From assembly GCA_034509735.1 (NCBI GenBank), contig JACGWO010000011.1:15533866-15597865 (forward strand): DNA of 64,000 nt, given 5' to 3'. The stretch's first letter is position 1. Every line of letters begins with the position of its first letter. The notes under the pieces are model-generated. The model saw nothing but the letters and a program-made list of their open reading frames with translations, did not search any database and had not been told where the DNA came from. The translations under genes were made by a program, and so were the position numbers. Below, one piece after another: positions 1-11,619 of the stretch. Origin of the DNA: Sesamum alatum (lineage: Eukaryota; Streptophyta; Magnoliopsida; Lamiales; Pedaliaceae).

Positions 1-1065
1 GCTCTTTAAAAAAAAGTCCCCTTTACAATGAATTGACGATCTATCTATACTAAACAAATCATGAATGTGAGGAGGCGTAAAAATAATTTCGCCTCCCAAC
101 CGACCACTATCTAATGAATACAATTTAATGATTAAGGGTAATCTGATAATTTACATAACACCACTAATTAATGAATATAATAAAATAATCGGAGATAATT
201 CAATAATTACATAAATAATCGGGGATAATTTGATAATTACATATGCGAATTGATCTTATTACCATGGAGGGATTTTGGGGTTTGGTATAAAGATTCGTTC
301 TTTTATTGGATGAGAGGAGAAAGATGAATGCCAAAATCCAACAAAGTGTGGATGTAGACGAATCCCATTTGTTGTTTGAGGAGGTGTCAACTAATTTATA
401 GTCCCAATCATTGCAGTTACACATAATAGTGCCCAAACATGCTACATTCATTGCCAGTCACTGGTACATTCAGATCCTTACCTGTAAATTATTTATTACA
501 CCAATCCAATATAGAAAGAGGAGAGACGGACAGAAGAGAGAGATCCAGAGAGAGAGAGAGTAAAATGAAGTTGGAAGCAAGAGCGTTGAAAATACAAAAA
601 GGGAGATTTACATTACAGGCTGTAAGTAACTTAAATAGGTGAAAGGTCAAAAAATCTTCTTGTGTGTCTGACCAATTTACAGTGAAGTCTTTCTATTTTT
701 AGGGGTTTCTGCATTTATAGTCAATCAAATTTGAATACATAATCCCCCATTACTTTTGTAATCATATTTTCCCTCTTTACTCCAACTTCTTCTGCCCTTG
801 TTTCTAACATTTTCTTGCTGCCTGCCTGCCTGCCTTCCTTTCACCGTCAATCTACAGCTTCTTCTTGTTTATGTCCACCAACCTAACCAACGCATATGAG
901 CAGTGCACCCTCTTGATTTTTCATTTTTGTTCTGTCGGTTACGTTGTAAAAATCTTGACTTTTTGGTGAAGCAAGATCTGTAACTTGAGAAAGCTCAGAT
1001 CTTGTTTGTTTTTATTGGTCAAAGATCAAATTTTGGCATCTGGGTTCTTCTTTCTTCAATCTCTC
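1..1065. other. Upstream region and probable 5' UTR of the EamA transporter gene
   Basis: No gene is visible here. The first 250 bases are AT-rich and repeat the motif 'ataatcggggataatt' about every 40-50 bases. A purine-rich GA tract at about 515-565 and a CT-rich stretch at about 770-850 look like plant promoter-proximal or 5' UTR sequence for the gene starting at 1066. Short open frames here have no conserved features. Confidence 0.5.
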
Positions 1066-3947
1066 ATGGGGTGGAGGTACAAGGCCGGTCTCTTTTTAAT
1101 TGCGGCTGTCGTCATTATTTGGGTTACCTCCGCAGAGGTTACTCAGGTCTTTCTCTCTCCCTCTTTTTTTCAAGTTTTGCATCTAATTTACTTCCATTCA
1201 GCAGGGTTCAACTTCTTTCTGTTGATTATTTCGAATTTTTATCTTCAAATATCTTGAAAAATGATATGGAAGGGACAATTTTCAATTTTAAACATGCTTG
1301 AATTGGATGCAGCTGATGTACTTTGCTCGGTTTTTATATTTTGATTTTCCCTCCTGTTATGAGTTATCTTTGGAAGATGAAGGTGTATGGATTTCTGCTA
1401 CTTGTTCTGGATACAAACTCATAGTCTAGGACACCCAAAGATAACTATGCAGCACACATGTAACTTTAGATTTGTTCTTCTTTTCCTTTCAACCGGATAT
1501 GCTTGTGCTGGGTAGGGTAGTATTGCAGGAATCCCATGAAGCCTTAACACTTGGCATCATAGGGTGTTGTTGTACTATGCTGTAAGAATCTTATGGTATT
1601 TTCTCGTGACCCGCGAGTCTGCCTGCATTAGAAAACAAATCATAAGCTTTGCCCAACTGAATAACAATACACCAATTACCATTGCTGGATTGGCCATGCA
1701 ATTGGGTGATATATGACCTACTTTATGGACATTTGGCTCTTGAAGATCCACATTTACAATGGAAATAAGCTATATTCAGGGATGAGATTCTGATTGGTCC
1801 TTTCTTGTCTGCTATGTGTGCATGCATCCTTCTTTACTCTTATCAGAACTCGTTCTTCATCCGCAGATCTAAATCAACATGCATGTTTGATTCAAATGTA
1901 TATTGCTATGCTTGAATATCTCTTGGGAAATGGAAATCATGCTTTACTAATCTTACTTTGTCTAGGAAGTTCAGAATGTCAAGTTTTGGTGATTTCTTTA
2001 TTAAGGAGGGATTTGTTTTCCTATATAGGGAGATTCTGCTACAAAACAAGCTGAAATCTTTTTACTGCATTTGTCATTTGGTCATCTCTGTCCAATTATT
2101 AGGAGTTTAACCTTATAATATTAAAGATAGTGCATACATATGTTTAATTTTAATGTTGTTCTTGAAACAGGATATTTTCACAGACTATAAGCAACCATTT
2201 GCAGTGACATATCTGGGAGCTTCTTTAATGGTGATTTATCTCCCGATAGCATTTATTAAAGATTGGATATGTAATATCCTGAAGAGACGTTCCCGCAAGA
2301 ACAATCAAGTTATAGATGATGATGCATGTCCTGGACTTGGCTCTCCTTTAAAGTACATTGGTGGACAGAAAGTATTCGAAATTGAAATTCAGGGATCGCT
2401 GAACCGCAAAGACAGTGAAGATGACTTTTCAGCACATGAAGAGGGAAAGCCTTTAGTTTCTAAACAAGGAAGTGATGCTAGACATACCAGACCTGAGAAA
2501 CAAATCACAACCAAAGAAATCGCTACTTATGGATTTTACATTGCCCCTCTTTGGTTTATCACCGAGGTACTTGCAACTTCCTAATACAATATGCATATAT
2601 TGAAAATGGTTTGTGGATATCAGACTGCTGATCTTGTGCATTCTGATTCATACATGTGCCTTTACCCTTCTTGTGCAGTATTTTTCAAACGCTGCTCTTG
2701 CACGCACAAGTGTTGCAAGTACTACGGTTTTATCTTCTACCTCAGGATTGTTTACTCTCTTTATTGGTGCATTTTTGGGTCAAGATTCCTTAAACGTCGC
2801 GAAGGTTGTCGCTGTATTTGTGAGCATGGCTGGTGTTGCCATGACAACCCTGGGAAAAACTTGGGCTGCTGATGAGTCACAATTAAACACTTCTTCGTAA
2901 GATTTCCTCCTAATTTTACGGAAACTTCAATAGAAGTGCCAGATCAAGTATGCATGCAAGCAAACACTTTGTTGTTTAATCCAATATTTGAATCTCATGT
3001 TTATTCCTCAGTTTTGCATTTGTAATTGTATATTTCAGGGAATTGACTGATGGTTCAACTTTTTGTTTCTTCTGTTAACAAAGTAGCAAACGCTCTCTTG
3101 TTGGGGATCTTTTTGGACTTCTATCAGCTATGACATATGGCTTATTTACAGGTGAGGGTGAGGGGGCTCGTTGACTCGATACTTAAATAAATTTATGACC
3201 ATTTTATTGAATGCCATTTCTTATGTAAATGCCACAGTGCTCCTAAAGAAGTTTTCGGGTGAAGAAGGAGAGAGGGTTGATGTGCAGAAGTTGTTTGGCT
3301 ATATTGGACTATTTACACTTGTGGCACTTTGGTGGCTTGGTAAGAGGATTGGAGTTTTATTTGCTCTTTTTCTTCTCTTTGGTATTCATTTTGTTTCCCC
3401 CATATCCATAATGATTATTGACTTGCTAAAATTTGAATTTTTTCATCATTTCAGTATGGCCATTGACAGCTTTGGGTATAGAACCAAAATTTACAGTTCC
3501 TCATTCTGCTAAGGTGGACGAAGTCGTTATTGCCAACGGGCTGGTTGGAAGCGTTCTTTCTGACTATTTTTGGTATGTGAAAACCACTTTATTCCAGTTT
3601 GAACCATAATGGTGCCAAGACAGAGTTGCATCTTGTTATAATTTGGTGTGTTGTGGCATAGGGCATTATGTGTTGTGTGGACGACGCCACTGGTGGCCAC
3701 GTTGGGCATGTCCCTCACCATTCCGCTTGCCATGGTAGCTGATATGTTGATTCACGGCCGCCATTACTCGGCCATCTATATACTTGGCTCAGTTCAGGTA
3801 AAATTTGTGATCAATTTAATTTTGATTAGTATATATAGAATTTTTGGGTGGTTGAGTTGATTTGCGTTTGAAATGAGAATGCAGGTGTTTGCAGGATTTG
3901 TAATAGCCAACCTTTCTGATTGGTTGTCAAGAAGATTGGGTTTATAG
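1066..3947 (+). CDS. EamA/DMT-family membrane transporter (SLC35F5/YML018C-like)
   Basis: Eight exons keep phase: 1066-1146, 2171-2566, 2679-2896, 3087-3151, 3238-3339, 3455-3572, 3662-3797 and 3885-3947, giving 392 residues. The product is a multi-pass protein of the drug/metabolite transporter superfamily, most like plant vacuolar or endomembrane EamA proteins. The start was chosen because the first exon encodes a hydrophobic helix ([20 protein letters not shown]). A second helix follows at about residue 35-55, then a hydrophilic loop of about 90 residues. The second half carries closely packed helices, with the characteristic '[14 protein letters not shown]' and '[15 protein letters not shown]' segments. 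The C-terminus ends shortly after '[13 protein letters not shown]'. The substrate cannot be told from sequence. The neighbouring EMC7 gene on the same strand matches the gene order I recall for Arabidopsis (At4g32130-At4g32140). The family is clear; the specific role is not. Confidence 0.88.
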
Positions 3948-4311
3948 CACACGGATAAAACACAGTAATAATATATGTTTGAGGTTCTTGATTGTGTATA
4001 CTCATGGAAGCTCAGGGTGTTGGCATATATGGTTAAGGGAGAGATTGAGCCAACGGAGTTTGTGTGTGTGTTTTGGGGCTTCAACTCCATTCTTGATTTC
4101 GAACATGGTTGTCTTGTCCAAGTCTTGCAGCAATGCCCAACTCTTTTTTTTTTTTGTTTATACACTTTCAACTCAAGAGTGTAAAAAAATAGCTCTACTT
4201 TTTACCCTCAACTTGTAAAATTGATTCTTGCATTCTTGTTTGATGTCACACTTGTCATTTTCCGATCAATCCAATTACCACTGTCAATACTTATCCCACA
4301 AAAAAGAAAAA

Positions 4312-4733
4312 AAAATTACAGTTACATTTCTTGAGATTTGACATAATTACAAATACCCTTTTATTTGTTTGAAAAGTTACAAATATCCTTATGAGGTTTG
4401 TAACTATCTAACAAATAATTTATTTTTATTTAATTTTATGAGTGAACTGATCAAAATATATTTATATAAATTGAAATTTTTATTTAATTCTTAATTTTTT
4501 TTGAATTTCTTTACACTACGAGAAGTTTATTAAGTTTTTTACACGTTGGAGCAACAATGAAATTTACCTTGATTAATTTTTCTATAATTTAAAATAAAAA
4601 ATTTAAGGTCAAAATGATTAATTTTAGATATTTGGTTAAAAATTCCAATCTTAAGTGGAAATTTGTAATTTTTCAAATAACAAGGGAGTATATATACTTA
4701 TGTCAAATTTTAGAGGGATAATTATAATTTACC
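4312..4733. mobile_element. MITE-like element with long terminal inverted repeats, copy A
   Basis: The left arm reads 'gatttgacataattacaaat...tttgaaaagttacaaat'. The right arm, reverse-complemented, reads 'atttgacataagtatatat...tttgaaaaattacaaat'. The inverted arms are about 80 bases long and there is no coding capacity. A less diverged relative lies at 34431-34830. It is probably a non-autonomous DNA element. Exact ends and a target-site duplication could not be fixed. Confidence 0.6.
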
Positions 4734-5307
4734 AAAAAAATAAAATAAAATTACCCCCAACTCTTTGGGTGCAAGTCTAATTCTCTCTCTTCTAGTTTAT
4801 GACAAGTCTTTCCAATTAAAATAAAGAAAAGATAAGAAGAATATATCTAAATTATCTTGTATATGTTCAAATTCATTAAAAGTTAAGTCTTTTATTTTAT
4901 ACACTAGAAGAAAAAAAATTAAGAGAAGAGATATTCCTACTCGAATTGCGATCGAGCATACTTAAAATGCATATCATGTAATTTATGCACAAAGCAGGAG
5001 ACTCTAACGAGAACTTATTCTAACTTAAATTGAATTTAATCAAAATATAAATTATCTAACATGTAATTATTATATAATTTATAAAAGAAATAAATAACAA
5101 TATAATTAAATTATTATATTTATTTTGTAATTAAGTATATAAGATAAAACCTAATTTAGTTAAGAATTTTGCATGAATTGAAATTGAAAGAGAAGAAATG
5201 GTTGTGGAAGGAAAAGATAAACAAATAAATAATAATAGCAGCAAAGAGAAAATTTCTACTCCAACACCGCGATTTTTACGGTTCTCGTTATTGTCAGCTG
5301 TTCTGCG

Positions 5308-5308
<1 letters not shown>

Positions 5309-5362
<54 letters not shown>
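5309..5362 (+). repeat. Compound (CT)n(CA)n microsatellite next to the EMC7 start codon
   Basis: About 11 CT units run directly into 16 CA units and end three bases before the EMC7 ATG at 5366. The tract therefore lies in the 5' UTR if this start is used. Confidence 0.95.
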
Positions 5363-5363
<1 letters not shown>

Positions 5364-5365
5364 CC

Positions 5366-8174
5366 ATGGCAGCGCATCACTTCTTGATCTTTCTTTCACT
5401 GATCTTGCTGCTTCTGCCTTCAGCACTCGGGATCTCTAATGGGTAACTCTCTTCTTCTCCATTATTAATTTTGCCTTTGAGTTCGACCATGTTTTTATCC
5501 TTTTTTGTACCCCTAATTTTGAGAGATTCTTCTCTTTCGATGTTCTGAGGTGGGTTGTTTGGTACTCTCATCGACAGCTAATTTATCCGCTTTTTTTTTT
5601 TTTTTTTTTTTCTGTAGGAACGCCGAGGGGTATAGCATCAATGGTAAAGTTAGATTTCCAGGTATGCTTTCCTTTCTACTATCTACATCAAGGGTTTTCT
5701 GTACCTCAGTTTATAATTATGTCGAAAGTTCCGATATTGCACCATATTTTGCCGATTCAAGCGTAAAAGACTCCTTAAATTTCGGTTGATTCTAAACCAT
5801 CTGGGATGGAACTAGGTTTTAAGTAGGAGAATAACCCAAAGACAGTGTCTTTTGGAGTATTGCAGAAACGCAATTTGGGAGTTTCAAACTGCAGTTTGGT
5901 GATCTTTTTCTTTCTATTATTCTGCTTCCTGCAAATTTTAGTTTTAGGATAATAATTTAAATGTAGGGATTTGGATTTGAGAAAGGGAACTGGAGCTAAG
6001 GATCATCGCTGGCTTTACTATTAGAATCCACGAAAATGATGGGGAAAATAGTTCAATGTGGGTGTTAAGGATTTTAAATCGATTGTATTTTGAAGTTATC
6101 CAAACAGCCCTAGTGTATTTGTTATTATGGATTTCGATTCACTTCTGAATTTTCTGTAATTTCTCTCTTTGATTTTAAGTCCTGCTGAAATTTTACAAAG
6201 TTTCTGTTGTATGTCAAAAGAATGTAACTTGAGATGCATAGAGGATGTTGGGTCAGATTGCTAGGCAGAAGCAAAGGAGTGCTTATGAATCCCGCATCTA
6301 ATGGAAATTTATATGAATCTAACTTGAAGGTGTTACTTTCTCAAAATGCCTCCTCTTTGGTAACCTGAAAATATAGTTCAGGAGAAACTTCTCTATGATA
6401 TGACACTTGAAAGAAAAGATGCCGACCTTATGTGGTGAGAGGTACTATGAGTGTGTGAAATATGAAGCAATGTTCGCAAAGAGAACATTGATCATGGAAG
6501 TGGCACACAGAACTAATTACATTTTCTTCTATTGCCTTAACACATACAATATGGAAATGTTGTGCTGAAATGAAAAGCTACTACCATATTAACACTGAAC
6601 TAACTTTGCTTTTGTTTTTCTAATGTTTTGGTTCAAAGGATTCAGTGCAACAGGATTTGGTCTCCCAGCAAAAATTTCAAATGTCAAAGTCATACTTAAT
6701 GGTGGCGAAAAAGTTACCTTCCTAAGGCCCGATGGATATTTTTCATTGTATCCTATCATCTCTATCTATTTGCTCATAACTTTAGGGGCTTGATATGTGA
6801 ACTTTGAAGGCCTTGCTTTATTATTGCTTTTGCTTTAGCTTGGCCACTATACTGCATCAAATCGTTGCTAGTTTCAGAATGGAGACTAGAATTATCACTG
6901 TGTAGAATGATCACTAAATTGCTGAATACATGGTACCAGTTGAATACATGCACTGAAATGTTGTTCTTTAACTATCTTCCAAGCCATAATGTGCCAGCAG
7001 GAACTCATCTTATTGAAGTGGCTGCTATTGGCTATTTCTTCTCTCCAGTGAGCTTCTTAGTTCTTCAGTTCTTCTTTTGGTTGGTTATTTGTTAAAGAAA
7101 TGTGTGTGATGGCAATTTTTCCTTTGCTTTCAGGTCCGGGTGGATGTCAGTGCCAGAAATCCTGGTAAGGTCCAGGCAGCTCTGACAGAGAACAGGAGAG
7201 CATTGAGTGAACTTGTCTTGGAGCCTTTGAGAGAGGAACAATATTACGAGGTTTGTTAGAGTTTCTAAACTAATTATTGGTTTTAAATAATTGTTCAATT
7301 TGAAAAATATGCATTGTTTTCATCTGTAATTTGCAGATAAGAGAACCATTCTCCATTATGTCCATTGTGAAAAGCCCAATGGGACTGATGATTGGATTCA
7401 TGGCAATTGTGATGTTTTTGATGCCCAAACTAGTGGGTAAGTTTGACACTAATTCCTGATTTCATTTGAGACTTCCACTTAGACATTCTGCTTTTTCTTT
7501 GTCAATTCATAATCTTCCTTTGGCTACTTGATACACTTTGCTTACATTGATTGATTTGGATTACCTTTAGCTTTTACTATCCGACTAATATTGGTCAATT
7601 GAATAAATCAACTTTTCTGAGTTATTGGGGAACTTGGGTAAACATTCCAAGTATTCTCACGGATAATCAGACTTGTATGCCATGTGATCATTTTTTCCTT
7701 GTAGACATCCTGTAACCAATGGAGTTCGGATCTAAAAAAACCCAGCATATGTATTACTCTTATCAAGAAAACATATATATCCAGTTTCATATAAGTTAGT
7801 CTTAAATCTAGTACATTAGTATAGCCTTCATACCTAATGAGACTCCAGTATATGGTAATAACTTATTCACTGACATTTCCAGAAATTAAATCACAAATTG
7901 TAGAGCAGGTTGCACACTGTTACCTGAACTTGTGAAATATATGGAACTGAAGTTACTACATGCATGAATTGCTTTGATCCAGCATCTCTTGTAACCATCT
8001 GTTTTGAGTGAATGTTGGTGATACCGTGAGAATATATGTAAGTCATAATGACAATGGCGTCCTGGTTTATGTGGCACAGATGCTGAAGAATTGAAACGAG
8101 CCCAAGAGGAAATGGGAAACCAAGGTGTTCCATCTCTTGCAAACTTCTTGGGTGGAGCACAGAGGACGAATTAG
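5366..8174 (+). CDS. EMC7: ER membrane protein complex subunit 7 (EMC7) homologue
   Basis: Seven exons keep phase: 5366-5442, 5618-5661, 6639-6747, 6984-7047, 7134-7250, 7337-7436 and 8080-8174, giving 201 residues. The protein starts with a signal peptide (MAAHHFLIFLSLILLLLPSA). A carbohydrate-binding-like beta-sandwich (DUF2012) follows, with 'SINGKVRFPGF', 'VKVILNGGEKVTFLRPDGYF' and 'NVPAGTHLIEVAAIGYFFSP'. One membrane helix (LMIGFMAIVMFLMPKLV) lies near residue 150-165, followed by a short cytosolic tail ending 'SLANFLGGAQRTN'. Family members are lumenal-domain subunits of the EMC insertase, which inserts tail-anchored and multi-pass proteins into the ER. The length is close to the usual 200-240 residues. 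The long CT/CA repeat just before the ATG is unusual. The identity is secure because conserved blocks are joined across every splice site. Confidence 0.93.
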
Positions 8175-8598
8175 AGATTGGGCTGAAGAAATATGAAGGG
8201 GTGTGTGGTCAGCGGCGCAAACAGAAATAGATATGACAGTAGCATTCTAATTTTGGCCTTTGCAGCAGTTTTTGTTTCTCTTACACTTATGTCATCAATC
8301 TTTCCCTGTTGTTTAATTCTGAAAATTATGTGGGTGAAGAAAGAATGATAAGTATTTAATGAGACAGTGCATTTGTTATTGGTATAGCAATTTGTAATTG
8401 TGGTGTGATCACTGATGATGTTGATGTAATTTTTGCTGGTATTTTTCTTTCAAGTCTCAAAGTTGGAAGATGGTCTCAGCCTCCAGTCCAGGTTTTCCCT
8501 TGTTTCCTCACGACAAGAAATATAAATCTAAAAAACTAATCAATTATCATGAATTAGCTTTCAACAACCTCTCTCTCTCTCTCACACACACACACACA
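8175..8598. other. EMC7 3' region
   Basis: This region probably contains the EMC7 3' UTR. A short (CT)n(CA)n tract at 8571-8598 abuts the poly(T) tail of the reverse-strand LINE. No gene is seen. Confidence 0.5.
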
Positions 8599-8611
8599 TT
8601 TTTTTTTTTTT
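8599..8611 (-). repeat. Poly(A) tail of the LINE (poly(T) on the given strand)
   Basis: An uninterrupted run of 13 T residues marks the 3' end of the reverse-strand LINE, next to a CA/CT microsatellite. Confidence 0.8.
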
Positions 8612-11600
8612 CTTTTTATAGGAAACTGAAATTGCATTAAGTGGGCAAATCAGCCAAAAGGATGTCACAGCTGGGGTATGGTAGAGTGGTGGTGCCTTCC
8701 GCTTTGCCAATAGCACAACGGGCAATAGAGTGGGCCAAAGTATAAGTATTACCAGTTCTACGTACAAGTGAAAATAAACAAGATGAAAAACAAGACGCAA
8801 GTTCAAGAATGTCAAAGATAAGGGAGAAAGCAGTGAGGGGGAGGTTCCAATCTGTGCTAGTTGAGCATGCACATTAGCATAGTCGCCCTCCACTATGATG
8901 TTCATCCATCCATATTTGAGAGCTAATTACATAGCTGAACGAGTTGCCCAGGCCTCTGCAAGTTCTGGGGCTATAGAGCGATGTATGCTTGCTGAGGTCC
9001 AAGCGAGACATTGCCCATGGTTATTACGTGCGACCGCGCCGACACCAAAATCTTTATCTGCCTGGAATATTGCTGCATCATAGTTAATTTTAACCACACC
9101 ATCCATGGGCACCTGCCATTTTGAGACCACAGATGGAGTCTTCAAGTCGGGTTGACAATCCATTGCCTTTGAGTAAATTTCCAGATAGTGTCCAGCGAAG
9201 GAGATCACCTCGTCCGGTCTATAAGAAACACTGTTCACCAACTTTTGATTCCTACACCACCAGATCCTCTAGCAAATGACAAGATATAAATAGAAATCAA
9301 TTGTTGAGAAGTTACGAGAAACCTGGAAAATCCAATCCCGAGAGTTGGTATGCCATTGAGAAATTGAAGTCCAAGGGAAGTTGGAGAGGCACCACGCCAT
9401 TCGGCTGAACGGGCAGAGGAGAAAGTTGTGGCGGAGAGCTTCTTCAGCATCGGAGCAGAATGGACAGCAAGGATCCGAAGTCGGGATTCTACATTTCAAA
9501 GTGACACCAACAGGTAAGGAGTCGCTGCAAAGACGCCAAGCGAGGACTCAAATTTTATTAGGAACCTTGGCTTGCCACAACTTAGGCTAGCCTTGAGTGA
9601 ACGTTGGATTGGATAATGAAGATGACGTCAGGTTGGAGGCTCAACTGTTATTGCAAACAAGGTGGTATGCCGATTTGACAGAGAACATACCAGATTTTGT
9701 ATAGTGCCAGATGAGTTCATCATTGAGTCGGAATCTGCTGAGCGGGATGGAGAGGATCGAAGCACAGTCAGCTGGTTCAAATAATGATTCAATGAGGTTG
9801 TTGTTCCAGTCTTGTGTAGCAGGGTCAATGAGATGGTGCACTATTATTGGTGGAGGAAGCGGATTAAGTCGGGTACGAGGTCTGAACGCAGGGGCGTGAG
9901 GGATCCACGGATCAATCCAAATTTGTGTTGTTTTTCCATCACCAATGCGCCATCCGATTCCTGCTCACACAAGGTCCTTAGTAGACAGAATACTACGCCA
10001 CATGAAGGATGGTGTAGAGCCCAAACCAGCCTCCAAAATCGATGATCTTGGGAAGTAGCGCACACGCACAAGTTGCCCCACAAGGGAGTCAGGTTTGACG
10101 AGAAACCGCCAGAACTGTTTCGCCAACATAGCACTGTTAAAGGCCCTAAGATCACGCAAGCCGAGTCCGTCGTGCAGTCTAGTAGTGCTGAGTTTCTCCG
10201 AAGAAAACCAATGTATTTTTCGATTATCCTTGGAGTTCCACCAAAAGTCGGCTACCATGCTTTGAAGTTCACGAATCAATGTTTTCGGAAGCCAAAAGAC
10301 ACCCATAGCATAGGTCGGGATAGCTTGCACCACGGCTTTGATCAACACCTCTCTACCGGCTTAGGAGAGTTGCTTGTCGTCCCAAGAACATAGTCGTTTC
10401 CATGCCTTCTCCCGCAACGATTCAAAGACGTCCCTCTTTGAACGACCAACACCAAAGGATAGGCTGAGATTTTGTCATGGTGATGTGCCCTTCGAACACC
10501 AAGCCCAGCTAAGATCGTTTCCATCAATGTAACCGAGGTGTTATTGCTGAATACAATGACAGATTTCTGGAAATTAATTTGTTGTCTGGATGTTTTACCA
10601 TAAACATGTAGAATGGAATTTATACAATTCATGGCGTCAATAGATGCTTAGTAACAAAGTAATGTATCGTCAGCGAACAATAAATGTGAGATGCTTGGAG
10701 CATCAACGGCCCGTCCCTTTCAGCTTTGGATATAAGCGGCGTAAGTGCCTCCGTACAAAACAGAAAGAGGTATGGCAAAAGTGGATCACCTTGCCTCAAT
10801 CCCCTCTCCGGAATAATGTGACCAAATTGTTTACCACTCAACATCAATGAATATGAGACCGATGAAACACACAAGAGAATAAGATCAATGAAATGAGAGT
10901 GAGAACCTAATTTAAGAAGTACCTGTCGGAGAAAGATCCACTCAACTTTGTCATACGCCTTACTTATGTCCAACTTTAGAACCATATGACCAAGTTTGCC
11001 CCATTCTTATTCCTAAAGTAATGGTTAATCTCAAATGCAATTAAGACATTATAAGTAATGACCCCATCAAGAATAAGAGCTGATTGAGTAGGTGAGATGA
11101 TATCATTAAGCACAGGCTTCAATCAGTTAGCAATGCATTTAGTAGTAATTCTCATTACTATGTTACAAAGACTAATGGGGCGAAATTGAGTGACAAATTT
11201 CAAGCGTTAGCAATTCGGAATGAGTGTGATATGAGTGGAATTCAATGTTGGTTCAAGGATATGATCATTTAAAATGCGAAGAACACATCGAATTACATCA
11301 TGTTTAATGATATGCCTAAATTTAAGAAAGAAAATCGGGGGCATACCATCGGGTCCAGGGGATTTGAAGGGGCCATGTGGGAAATGGTTGTTGTGACTTC
11401 CTCGGTAGTGTATGGTTTGAGCAGCTCTGAGTTCATCGTCGAGTCCACCTTGCATGTCATAGCTTCAACACCTCGTTCCAAGTCGTGGCTCGAAGGCTCG
11501 GATGTACTAAAAATGCCCATAAAGTGGTCCTCGATATGATTTTCAAGCTCCGATTCATCCTCAATCCAATTGCCTGTTGGGTTTTTGAGTCTAGTAATAC

Positions 11601-11619
11601 GATTACTGAAAGAATCAGG
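8599..11619 (-). pseudogene. Degenerate LINE (non-LTR retrotransposon), 5'-truncated
   Basis: Broken reverse-strand frames spell out a plant L1-type ORF2 in the right order. From high to low coordinates these are a linker region (about 11,600-11,300), the RT core with 'SPGPDGMPP' (about 11,350), 'LDISKAYDKVEW' (about 10,960) and 'GLRQGDPL' (about 10,790). Then come a frame-shifted but intact catalytic FADD box (about 10,670), a zinc-binding zf-RVT domain (CPFC...H..LLCP, about 9,450) and an RNase H-like domain (NYDAAI...GVGAVARNNHGQCLAW, about 9,070). It ends at a poly(A) tail, seen as poly(T) at 8599-8611. Several frameshifts separate the blocks and no endonuclease domain is present, so it cannot be active. 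The 5' end is lost where the LTR-like block begins. Confidence 0.9.

Larger units (their letters stand above)
3948..5365. other. Intergenic spacer with one MITE, upstream of EMC7
   Basis: The first 250 bases probably hold the 3' UTR of the transporter gene. A diverged inverted-repeat element occupies about 4312-4733 and is listed separately. The remaining sequence is AT-rich with no convincing open frame. Bases 5170-5365 are probably the EMC7 5' UTR, which ends in a long dinucleotide repeat. Confidence 0.6.
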
